From: Clostridia bacterium | Lineage (GTDB): Bacteria > Bacillota > Clostridia > Christensenellales > Borkfalkiaceae | Assembly: GCA_029063275.1 (NCBI GenBank) | Contig: JAIDOO010000316.1 | Span: 1 to 10,032 of the forward strand | Direction of reading: 5' to 3' | Length of the DNA stretch: 10,032 bases | Shown: positions 1 to 5,827 of the stretch, piece after piece | How positions within the stretch are numbered: the first letter of the stretch is position 1 | Layout of the letters: each line of letters starts with the position of its first letter | The notes under the pieces: model-generated | Databases searched by the model: none | Told to the model about the DNA's origin: nothing | What the model saw: only the letters and a program-made list of their open reading frames with translations | Made by a program: the position numbers and the translations under genes

Positions 1-155
1 CGATTACACAGCTCGTTTATGTAATCGAACGCGGTAGCGGTGGACTTAAAACAGCACGCTTTACAAATTTCGCGAACGGAAGGGGAGTAGTTGTTTTCAA
101 GAATGAATTTTTCAATATAATTGTAAACTTCATCGGCTTTATTAAGACTTTTCAT
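1..155 (-). CDS. lexA: LexA-type SOS repressor, N-terminal part only (gene runs off the left edge)
   Basis: The first 51 codons are visible, starting at the ATG at 155 and reading left off the window. The peptide fits the LexA winged helix-turn-helix: a first helix (about residues 8-20), then ENNYSPSVREI (20-30), matching the family's G-Y-x-P-S-V-R-E-I signature, then a recognition-helix segment F-K-S-T-A-T-A (36-42) followed by a helix containing YINEL. LexA represses DNA-damage (SOS) genes by binding operator palindromes and is inactivated by RecA-stimulated self-cleavage. The Ser/Lys protease domain would lie outside the window, so it cannot be confirmed. The start is supported by a GAGGT ribosome binding site five bases upstream. 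A promoter with an overlapping LexA-like box lies just upstream, consistent with autoregulation. Oddities are three cysteines in C-K-A-C-C (31-35) and T-A-T-A-F-D where S-T-V-H-x-H is common. A LexA-fold regulator lacking the protease domain remains possible. Confidence 0.75.
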   Translation of the reverse strand, partial: MKSLNKADEVYNYIEKFILENNYSPSVREICKACCFKSTATAFDYINELCN

Positions 156-173
156 AATTTACCTCGTAATTCA

Positions 174-202
174 ATTATATCACAATAATTTTTAAAAATC
201 AA
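174..202 (-). promoter_or_regulatory. Promoter of lexA (sigma-A type, extended -10)
   Basis: On the minus strand a TTGATT -35 element (plus-strand positions 197-202) is separated by exactly 17 bases from a perfect TATAAT -10 element (174-179). The -10 is preceded by TGA, giving an extended TGnTATAAT. It reads toward the lexA start at 155. The -35 overlaps the end of the LexA-like palindrome at 200-213, so repressor binding there should block RNA polymerase. Confidence 0.7.
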
Positions 203-213
203 ACGCCTGTTTC
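200..213. promoter_or_regulatory. Candidate LexA (SOS) box in the divergent promoter region
   Basis: The sequence CAAACGCCTGTTTC matches 12 of 14 positions of the Gram-positive SOS box consensus CGAAC-RNRY-GTTYC; the mismatches are A for G at position 2 and C for R at position 8. It is an AAAC-N4-GTTT palindrome. It overlaps the -35 of the lexA promoter by three bases and lies 10 bases upstream of the -35 of the divergent promoter. The position fits LexA autorepression; an effect on the divergent gene is only inferred. Confidence 0.6.
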
Positions 214-223
214 CGTTTTTTAC

Positions 224-252
224 TTGTTTTTGTAAGATTTTTATATTATAAT
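224..252 (+). promoter_or_regulatory. Promoter of the small cysteine-rich gene
   Basis: TTGTTT (224-229) and a perfect TATAAT (247-252) are separated by 17 bases and point right. Transcription would begin near 258-260, leaving a leader of roughly 12 bases just ahead of, or including, the AGAGGTG ribosome binding site at 259-265. The -35 matches the consensus only in its TTG half, so strength is uncertain. Confidence 0.5.
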
Positions 253-271
253 GATAGTAGAGGTGTGCTTT

Positions 272-451
272 ATGGAAAATAACGATAAGAAAATGTGCGA
301 GCTGTACGACAGGGAATGTATCGGCTGTCTTGAATGTGAAATATGCGATTTAAACCCGGATAAAGTCTGCGATAACTGCGGCAAATGCCTTGATATACGC
401 GACGATGCGGTAATCAAAATAGATAAAATTATAATTGACAAAGACGAATAG
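272..451 (+). CDS. Small cysteine-rich protein, probable metal or Fe-S binder, function unknown
   Basis: The product is 59 residues and acidic, with no signal peptide or membrane segment, so probably cytosolic. It has eight cysteines: C9, then a run spaced every three residues at 16, 19, 22 and 25 (CxxCxxCxxC), and a second run at 33, 36 and 39 (CxxCxxC), followed by a Lys/Ile/Asp-rich tail. Such spacing could hold zinc or an iron-sulfur cluster. It differs from the ferredoxin CxxCxxCxxxCP motif by lacking the final spacing and proline, so I do not call it a ferredoxin. The ATG at 272 is chosen because AGAGGTG sits six bases upstream; an in-frame ATG at 251 overlaps the -10 element and has no ribosome binding site. 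It is divergent from lexA with its own promoter and terminator, so it is monocistronic. I do not recognise a named family. The coding call is supported by the regulatory signals and the ordered cysteine pattern. Confidence 0.75.
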   Translation: MENNDKKMCELYDRECIGCLECEICDLNPDKVCDNCGKCLDIRDDAVIKIDKIIIDKDE

Positions 452-459
452 ACATTTTT

Positions 460-489
460 AAAGACAGGCGAGCTGATGCCTGTCTTTTT
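460..489 (+). terminator. Rho-independent terminator of the small cysteine-rich gene
   Basis: A perfect 10-bp stem (AAAGACAGGC at 460-469 with GCCTGTCTTT at 478-487) encloses an 8-base loop. On the plus strand it is followed by T residues (485-489 form a five-T run). It starts nine bases after the stop codon at 449-451. It sits between two convergent genes. On the minus strand the run of T is only three, so it is probably a weaker terminator for the recombinase gene. Confidence 0.8.
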
Positions 490-1547
490 CATTCTTCGTC
501 GCGCTTAAGTTTTACTTTACCGGCTACGGCACGGCGGTTGTCATCGCTGATTGCCGCATAGTGTTTTCTTGTGGTGTTAACGTCTTTATGCCCCAAAACA
601 TCGGCCACGATATAAATATCGCCGGTGGCTTTATATAGTGCAGTACCGTAAGTAGAGCGCAGCTTATGAGGCGAAATTTTTTTAAGGGGAGAAACTATTT
701 TAGCATATTTCTTTACAAGATTTTCAACGGCGCGCACCGTAATACGGTTTTGGTTATTCGAAATGAAGAGCGCATTCGATTCTTTTGAAAAATCGACGGA
801 TTTTTCATTTTGTTCCTTATAATCAAGGTAACGCTGTAACGCGGCTGCCACGTCATCATCAAAGTAAAGAATGGTCTTGTTGCCGCCTTTGCGTGTAACG
901 ATAAAGGAATTATCGTTGAAATTTATATCGTTGTTGTTTAGTCCCACGAGCTCGCTGATACGTATGCCGGTTCCGAGGAAAAGCATTAAAATTGCACTGT
1001 CGCGGACTTTATTCTTTTCGTGATAAGCAAGCTGATGGCGGGTAAGACCTGCGCCGCTTTCAGCAGTATCGATGATATTGTAAATTTCGTTGCCGTCCAA
1101 TCTGATAATGGGCTTTTCGTGAATTTTCGGAGTAGCAACCTTTGCCGAATTATCGACGCTGATAAATCCTTTATTAAAAAAGTATTTAAACATTGCCCTG
1201 ACTGAGGAAAGCTTCCTGGCTTTGGCTCTGTCATTGCAATTATGAATTTTTCCGCAATAGGTGTAGTGGGAGAGGAAGCCTAAAAAATATTCGATATCGG
1301 TGCTTGTGATTTGATTTAAATCGTCCAAAGTGAAATCTTTTACCAATTTGCCACGAAATCTCTTTTCAGTAATGAAGTAGAAAAAAATCTTCAAATCGTG
1401 CGCATAGTTAAGTCGCGTCAGCGTACTGGTCTGACTGTCAATCGCAAGAAAATAATCGTAGCAAAAACTCGGGAGATCGTTTTCAAGCAATCTCTCGATA
1501 GTTTCCAAATTCTTATTATTTCTTTGAACGTAGTAATCAGTACTCAT
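489..1547 (-). CDS. Tyrosine recombinase, Xer family, XerS-like
   Basis: A 352-residue site-specific DNA recombinase that cuts and rejoins strands through a 3'-phosphotyrosine. All catalytic residues are present: Arg196 (GTGIRISEL), Lys220 in the TRKGGNKT beta-hairpin, His294 and Arg297 (PHKLR), His320 (LGHKD) and Tyr330 (TTRKHY). The N-terminal half has the SAM-like core-binding domain (about residues 20-125). Its length exceeds XerC/XerD (about 300) and is close to streptococcal XerS (about 356). The H-E-K-N-K-V-R-D stretch before the catalytic domain and the L-E-x-I-x-x-L opening also recall XerS; this comparison is from memory. The ATG at 1547 is preferred although no good ribosome binding site precedes it. 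A TTG at 1613 in the same frame would add 22 residues but also lacks one and overlaps an inverted repeat. The gene has its own promoter and a perfect 11-6-11 palindrome upstream. A chromosome-dimer resolvase is the favoured role; a mobile-element integrase is the alternative, but no element was seen. Confidence 0.85.
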   Translation of the reverse strand: MSTDYYVQRNNKNLETIERLLENDLPSFCYDYFLAIDSQTSTLTRLNYAHDLKIFFYFITEKRFRGKLVKDFTLDDLNQITSTDIEYFLGFLSHYTYCGKIHNCNDRAKARKLSSVRAMFKYFFNKGFISVDNSAKVATPKIHEKPIIRLDGNEIYNIIDTAESGAGLTRHQLAYHEKNKVRDSAILMLFLGTGIRISELVGLNNNDINFNDNSFIVTRKGGNKTILYFDDDVAAALQRYLDYKEQNEKSVDFSKESNALFISNNQNRITVRAVENLVKKYAKIVSPLKKISPHKLRSTYGTALYKATGDIYIVADVLGHKDVNTTRKHYAAISDDNRRAVAGKVKLKRDEE

Positions 1548-1584
1548 AGTGGTGGGATTTTTTCCGATTAAAACTATATTTAAA

Positions 1585-1612
1585 TGTTCGTAAAACACAG
1601 CTTTTACGAACA
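1585..1612. repeat. Perfect 28-bp inverted repeat, candidate dif-like recombination site
   Basis: The left arm TGTTCGTAAAA (1585-1595) and right arm TTTTACGAACA (1602-1612) are exact reverse complements over 11 bases, separated by the 6-base centre CACAGC. An 11-6-11 layout is that of Xer core sites such as dif. It lies 37 bases upstream of the ATG of an intact Xer-family gene. Identical arms would suit a single recombinase binding both halves. It also falls within the predicted 5' leader of that gene, so it could instead be an operator or an RNA hairpin. No second copy was seen in the window. Confidence 0.5.
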
Positions 1613-1630
1613 ATAAGGCTTATTTTAACT

Positions 1631-1659
1631 AATAAAGTGATACATTTAAATTTTGTCAA
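1631..1659 (-). promoter_or_regulatory. Promoter of the tyrosine recombinase gene
   Basis: On the minus strand a perfect TTGACA -35 (plus-strand positions 1654-1659) is followed after 17 bases by TTTATT (1631-1636), which matches four of six -10 positions. Transcription would start near 1624, giving a leader of about 75 bases that contains the palindrome at 1585-1612. Confidence 0.6.
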
Positions 1660-1751
1660 TTTGAAAAGTCTTTAATTTGTAATTAAAAACAACTTAATCG
1701 TAAACTTTATTGAAACGACAACGTAAATTAATGTTATGTCTGACAGAGTAC

Positions 1752-1783
1752 ATAAGAAAATGGGCTTTAGCCCATTTTCTTAT
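1752..1783 (-). terminator. Terminator hairpin of the glycogen operon
   Basis: A perfect 15-bp inverted repeat (1752-1766 with 1769-1783) has a GGGC core and a tight loop, flanked inside the stem by A-rich and T-rich runs, as in an intrinsic terminator. The glgP stop codon (1780-1782) lies within the outer arm, so the hairpin begins in the last bases of the gene. The opposite strand also has a T-rich tail, so it could work in both directions. The 138 bases between this hairpin and the recombinase leader hold only that gene's promoter. Confidence 0.8.
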
Positions 1784-4206
1784 TTTAATGATTTAAGATT
1801 CCATACGTTGTTGGCGTAATCTGCAATCGCTCTGTCGGCCGAGAATTTACCTGCCGCAGCAATGTTGTTAAGCGACATCTGATTCCATTTGTTTTTATCT
1901 TTCGAATAAAGCTTTGAAATAGATTGCTGTGTCGTGCTGTAAGCTCCGAAATCAGCCATACACATATAAGGATCGGCAACCGGTAACTCAGTCAAAAGAT
2001 AATTTGCAATATCGGCAAATGACTGGCCGTTGAAACCGATTATAAGAGACTCTACAATCCTTCTTAATTTAGGAGATTCGTTGTAATACTTGCTCGAGCT
2101 GTAACCGTCGCGCCAGATAGCGTCAACCTCGTTAGATTTTAAACCGAATATGAAGATATTTTCATTGCCGACACATTCAGCCATTTCGACGTTAGCGCCG
2201 TCAAGCGTTCCTATTGTCAATGCGCCGTTAATCATAAACTTCATATTACCTGTACCGCTTGCTTCCTTGCCTGCGAGCGAAATTTGTTCTGAAATTTCGG
2301 AAGCCGGCATAAGCTTTTCTGACATAGTAACATTATAATCTTCCATATAAACAACGTTTAATTTTTCGTTGATTTTAGGATTTTTCTTAATGTCTTCGGC
2401 AAGGAAATTAATTAACTTGATAATCTTTTTTGCCATATCATAGCCGGGAGCGGCTTTTGCACCGAAGATATAAGTTTTGGGTACAACGTTCAAATCGGGG
2501 TTATCGGTCAAATCGAGATAGCAATCGATTATATTCAGAACGTTTAAAAGCTGGCGCTTGTATTCGTGTAACCTCTTTGCCTGAACGTCAAAAATCGTAT
2601 CGGGATTGATTATAATGCCCTGCTGCTTTTTAGCAAAATCCGCAAACTGCTTTTTCTTGATGAACTTAATTTCGTCAAGTTTTGCAAGAACGGTTTTATC
2701 GTTTTCGTATTTTTTGAAATCGGCGAGTTTAGAACTGTCGAGCACGTAACCTGTTCCGATGCACTCGTCAAGCAAAGCGCAAAGCTCGGGATTTGACTGG
2801 TTGAGCCAGCGTCTGTGAGCTATGCCGTTGGTTACGTTGGTAAACTTTTCGGGCGAGAAATCGTAAAAATCTTTAAACACTGACTTTTTGATAATATCGC
2901 TGTGCAGTGCCGAAACACCGTTTACGCAGTGTCCGCCGTAAACAGACAGATTTGCCATTTTAATTCTGTCGTGTTCTATTATCGACATACGCGAAATTTT
3001 AGCCCATTCACCGGGGAAAGCGTTCCAAAGTTGTTCGCAAAGCCTTCTGTTGATTTCTTTGATTATCGAGTGAATTCGGGGTATAGTTCTTTCAATAAGG
3101 TCCTCGGACCACGTTTCAAGCGCTTCCGCCAAAACCGTGTGGTTTGTATAAGCGCAGGTTGCGGTAGTTATTGCCCAAGCTTCGTTCCAGTCGTAGAAAT
3201 ATTCGTCTACGAGTATACGCATAAGCTCGGGTATTGCCATTGCGGGATGCGTATCGTTGAGATGAATTGCCGCCAATTTAGGCAAATCTCTCAAATCGCC
3301 GTATCTGTGTCTGTGGTCTGATATAATGTTCTGAATAGAAGCCGAACACAGGAAATATTGCTGTTTAAGTCTGAGCGATTTTCCCGCTATGTGGTTATCT
3401 GCAGGATACAGGACCTTTGTCAAAAGATCTGCGTCGTTTTCTTCGGTCATTGATTGGTAATAGTCGCCCTGCGAAAACAACTTCATATTGAAGTCTTGTC
3501 TGGGCTTTGCTTTCCAAAGTCTTAAAACGGAAACCGCCTCGCTGTCCTTACCCGAAATCATCATATCGTAAGCGACCGCCTCGATTTCTTTGCTGTTTAT
3601 ATACTCAGTTTTAAGTCCCGTTTCCGTCCACTTCTCTTCGATTTGTCCGTTAAATCTTACGATAAAAGACTTATCAGTTCTCTGAGTGAGCCATACTTCA
3701 CCGCCGGGAAGCCAAACGTCGGGCAACTCCATCTGCCATCCGTCCACTATCTTCTGTTTGAACAGACCGAATTCATAGCGCAGTGAGTAACCCATTGCAG
3801 GATAATTACCAGTTGCAAGCGCGTCCATAAAGCACGCCGCCAACCTACCGAGCCCTCCATTACCTAAGCCTGCGTCAGGTTCCTGCTCATAGAGCTCGTC
3901 AAGAGATAATCCGTAAGACGAAACAACCTTGTCAAATGTGGACGTTGCGCTCAAATTATATAAGCTGTTTTTCAACGAACGCCCCAAAAGGAATTCCATG
4001 CAGAGATAATATACTTTTTTTGCACGTTTCGCTTTTATCTTTTTGTGAAACTGTTGTCTTTTTTCAAGCAGAATATCCCTCACTGACATTACTACTGCTT
4101 TATAAACTTGTTCTTTAGAAGCTTCGGCAGGACTGACGCCGAAATAGCGTGAAAGCTTGCCCTTAATTAATTCCTTGACTTCTTTTTCGGTAATTGTTGT
4201 GCTCAT
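1780..4206 (-). CDS. glgP: Glycogen phosphorylase
   Basis: An 808-residue GT35 enzyme, full length for the family (about 800). It releases glucose-1-phosphate from the non-reducing ends of glycogen by phosphorolysis, using pyridoxal phosphate. The PLP lysine is Lys656 in EASGTGNMKFM. Other family blocks are DAGLGNGGLGRLAACFMD (111-128), HLNDTHPAMAIPELMR (315-330), the YGGHCVNGVSALHS block (423-436), VQAKRLHEYKRQLLN (541-555), FGAKAAPGY (581-589) and TLDGANVE (667-674). The start is clear: AGGAGA lies five bases before the ATG at 4206. It is last in the operon, 26 bases after glgA, and is followed at once by the terminator hairpin. Co-transcription of the degrading enzyme with the synthetic ones matches the Bacillus layout. 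Fine substrate preference, glycogen versus maltodextrin, cannot be read from sequence, but the operon favours glycogen. Confidence 0.97.
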   Translation of the reverse strand: MSTTITEKEVKELIKGKLSRYFGVSPAEASKEQVYKAVVMSVRDILLEKRQQFHKKIKAKRAKKVYYLCMEFLLGRSLKNSLYNLSATSTFDKVVSSYGLSLDELYEQEPDAGLGNGGLGRLAACFMDALATGNYPAMGYSLRYEFGLFKQKIVDGWQMELPDVWLPGGEVWLTQRTDKSFIVRFNGQIEEKWTETGLKTEYINSKEIEAVAYDMMISGKDSEAVSVLRLWKAKPRQDFNMKLFSQGDYYQSMTEENDADLLTKVLYPADNHIAGKSLRLKQQYFLCSASIQNIISDHRHRYGDLRDLPKLAAIHLNDTHPAMAIPELMRILVDEYFYDWNEAWAITTATCAYTNHTVLAEALETWSEDLIERTIPRIHSIIKEINRRLCEQLWNAFPGEWAKISRMSIIEHDRIKMANLSVYGGHCVNGVSALHSDIIKKSVFKDFYDFSPEKFTNVTNGIAHRRWLNQSNPELCALLDECIGTGYVLDSSKLADFKKYENDKTVLAKLDEIKFIKKKQFADFAKKQQGIIINPDTIFDVQAKRLHEYKRQLLNVLNIIDCYLDLTDNPDLNVVPKTYIFGAKAAPGYDMAKKIIKLINFLAEDIKKNPKINEKLNVVYMEDYNVTMSEKLMPASEISEQISLAGKEASGTGNMKFMINGALTIGTLDGANVEMAECVGNENIFIFGLKSNEVDAIWRDGYSSSKYYNESPKLRRIVESLIIGFNGQSFADIANYLLTELPVADPYMCMADFGAYSTTQQSISKLYSKDKNKWNQMSLNNIAAAGKFSADRAIADYANNVWNLKSLK

Positions 4207-4232
4207 TAAGTTCTCCTATAATTTTGTAAAAG

Positions 4233-5801
4233 TTATTTAAGCATATCTAAATAGAGATTTTCATAATCTCGCGCCGAATGATTCCAACTGAAATCCGTCG
4301 TTGCGGCACGATACATTATTTTTTCCCATTTTGACTTATTTTTATAATCCGAAACCGCCTCTCTGATAACGTGCAACATATCGTGCGCATTAAAATTAGC
4401 GAATGTATAACCGTTTTCAAGCGGTTTAATACTGTCGTAGAGTCCGCCCGTTTCTCTTACTATAGGAACGGTTCCGTAGCGGCAGGCAATCATTTGCGAA
4501 AGCCCACAAGGCTCTGATTTAGAGGGCATTAGGAATATGTCCGCCCCAGAGTAAATCTTTCTGGACAAATCGCCGTTGAACACAATATTCGCACTCATTT
4601 TTTCAGGATATCTTCTTGCAAGGTCGCTGAAATACCCTTCAAAATGCGCATCGCCCGTACCCAAAAGAACGAACTGAACGTCGTCCTGCAAAAGCTCTTC
4701 GATAACGTTAGTAACGAGATCCAGTCCCTTATGCGATACAAGACGGGTAACCATTGAAATTATCGGGGTTGCGGGTTTTATCGGAAGCCCAAGCATTTTT
4801 TGAAGTCCCTTTTTGCAGACCGCTTTATTTTCAAAATTTTCAGCGGTGAAATTTGCATAAAGGTGATTATCGAGCTCACTGTTGTATCCAATATCGTCAA
4901 TTCCGTTAAGAATACCGCAGAGCTTAAATTCGTTTCTGCGAATAATAGGGTCAAGACCGTGCGCAAAATACGGGTCTTTGATTTCCTGCGCGTATCTGGG
5001 ACTAACCGTTGAAAATCTTTCGCAACATTCAATCGCGCCCTTCATAAGGTTGATACTGTTTTTGTATTCGACAAGGTACTGATATTTTCCGTAAATATCA
5101 AACAAATCACACAGAAGTTCCAGCGAATACTGCCCCTGATATTCGATATTGTGTATTGTAAAGAGCGCCCTGATAAACTGGTATTCCTGTCTGAAGCAGT
5201 AGTTAGTTTTAAGATAAATTGCCGCAAGCGCCGCCTGCCAGTCGTGGCAGTGCATAACGTCCGGATAGAAATTGAGGAACTGCATAATTTCAAGCACGCT
5301 CTTCGAGAAGAATGCAAATCTCTCGCCGTCGTCGTAATAGCCGTAGCATCCGGGGCGTTTGAAATAAAACTCATTATCGATAAAATAAAATGTTACGCCG
5401 TCTTTTTCATAAGTAAAAATGCCGCAGTACTGGTTTCTCCAGGCAAGGTGAACGTACAAATTGCCGAGATAAGTGAATTTTTCCCTGTACTCCCACTTTA
5501 TGTCGGAATAAAGAGGTACTACCACTCTTACGTCATATTTACCTGTGGCGGCAAGCGCTTTCGACAGCGAACCGATAACTTCAGCAAGTCCGCCGGTCGC
5601 TATAAAAGGCGTTGACTCAGACGCTACGAATAAAATCTTTTTCTTTTCTGCGATTTTTGCAGGTTTGGTTTCTTTGACTTGTTTTACTTCCGCTTTCTTT
5701 GCTTCAACGGGCTTTACGGGTTTAGTTTCCTTTTTTGCCGTTGCCTTAGCAGTAGTTTTTGTCGCGGTTTTTGTTGTGTTTTCCTTTTTTGCCGTTGCCA
5801 T
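4233..5801 (-). CDS. glgA: Glycogen synthase (ADP-glucose) with a Lys-rich N-terminal tail
   Basis: A 522-residue GT5 enzyme that transfers glucose from ADP-glucose to growing alpha-1,4-glucan. Bacterial GlgA is usually about 480 residues; the excess is an N-terminal tail (1-55) rich in Lys (18), Ala and Thr, strongly basic and probably disordered. The catalytic part starts at ILFVASE (56-62). Visible motifs are TGGLAEV (69-75), HCHDWQAALA (184-193), TIHNIEYQG (215-223), TVSPRYAQEI (265-274), NGID (299-302), TRLVSHKGLDLV (352-363; Arg353 and Lys358 fit the nucleotide-sugar phosphate contacts), PSKSEPCGLSQM (426-437; Glu430 fits the conserved catalytic-site glutamate) and RETGGL (449-454). The lysine of the usual K-T-G-G-L motif (Lys15 in E. 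coli) is Ala68 here. The start at 5801 is supported by AGGGGG nine bases upstream, and no internal Met precedes the domain, so the tail is probably translated. It lies between glgD and glgP with 26-base gaps. Confidence 0.96.
   Translation of the reverse strand: MATAKKENTTKTATKTTAKATAKKETKPVKPVEAKKAEVKQVKETKPAKIAEKKKILFVASESTPFIATGGLAEVIGSLSKALAATGKYDVRVVVPLYSDIKWEYREKFTYLGNLYVHLAWRNQYCGIFTYEKDGVTFYFIDNEFYFKRPGCYGYYDDGERFAFFSKSVLEIMQFLNFYPDVMHCHDWQAALAAIYLKTNYCFRQEYQFIRALFTIHNIEYQGQYSLELLCDLFDIYGKYQYLVEYKNSINLMKGAIECCERFSTVSPRYAQEIKDPYFAHGLDPIIRRNEFKLCGILNGIDDIGYNSELDNHLYANFTAENFENKAVCKKGLQKMLGLPIKPATPIISMVTRLVSHKGLDLVTNVIEELLQDDVQFVLLGTGDAHFEGYFSDLARRYPEKMSANIVFNGDLSRKIYSGADIFLMPSKSEPCGLSQMIACRYGTVPIVRETGGLYDSIKPLENGYTFANFNAHDMLHVIREAVSDYKNKSKWEKIMYRAATTDFSWNHSARDYENLYLDMLK
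5726..5799 (-). repeat. Short direct repeat in the glgA 5' coding region
   Basis: The same 20 bases occur at 5726-5745 and 5780-5799, 54 bases (18 codons) apart and in the same reading frame. Each copy encodes A-T-A-K-K-E (residues 2-7 and 20-25 of GlgA). This suggests the basic tail grew by internal duplication. Confidence 0.7.
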
Positions 5802-5827
5802 AATTATTTCCCCCTGAATTGTTTGTA

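Noticed and set aside
251..271. Upstream ATG at 251 as the start of the cysteine-rich protein
   Set aside because: It overlaps the TATAAT element and has no ribosome binding site, whereas the in-frame ATG at 272 has AGAGGTG at ideal spacing.
1585..1612. The palindrome read as a second LexA box because its arms contain GTTCG and CGAAC
   Set aside because: In a LexA box the order is CGAAC then GTTCG with four bases between. Here the half-sites are in the opposite order and far apart.
1585..1612. The palindrome as one end of an invertible phase-variation segment
   Set aside because: No second copy or close match was seen anywhere in the window; a distant partner cannot be excluded.
1548..1613. 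TTG at 1613 as the recombinase start
   Set aside because: No ribosome binding site, and the extra 22 residues would be encoded by the inverted repeat. Xer-family similarity begins downstream of the ATG at 1547.
2902..3321. 139-codon open frame on the plus strand opposite glgP
   Set aside because: It lies entirely antisense to a clear glgP coding region, has no ribosome binding site or recognisable domain, and has a composition typical of an antisense shadow.
5151..5615. 154-codon open frame on the plus strand opposite glgA
   Set aside because: Antisense to conserved glgA motifs with no start signals; explained by codon bias of the real gene.
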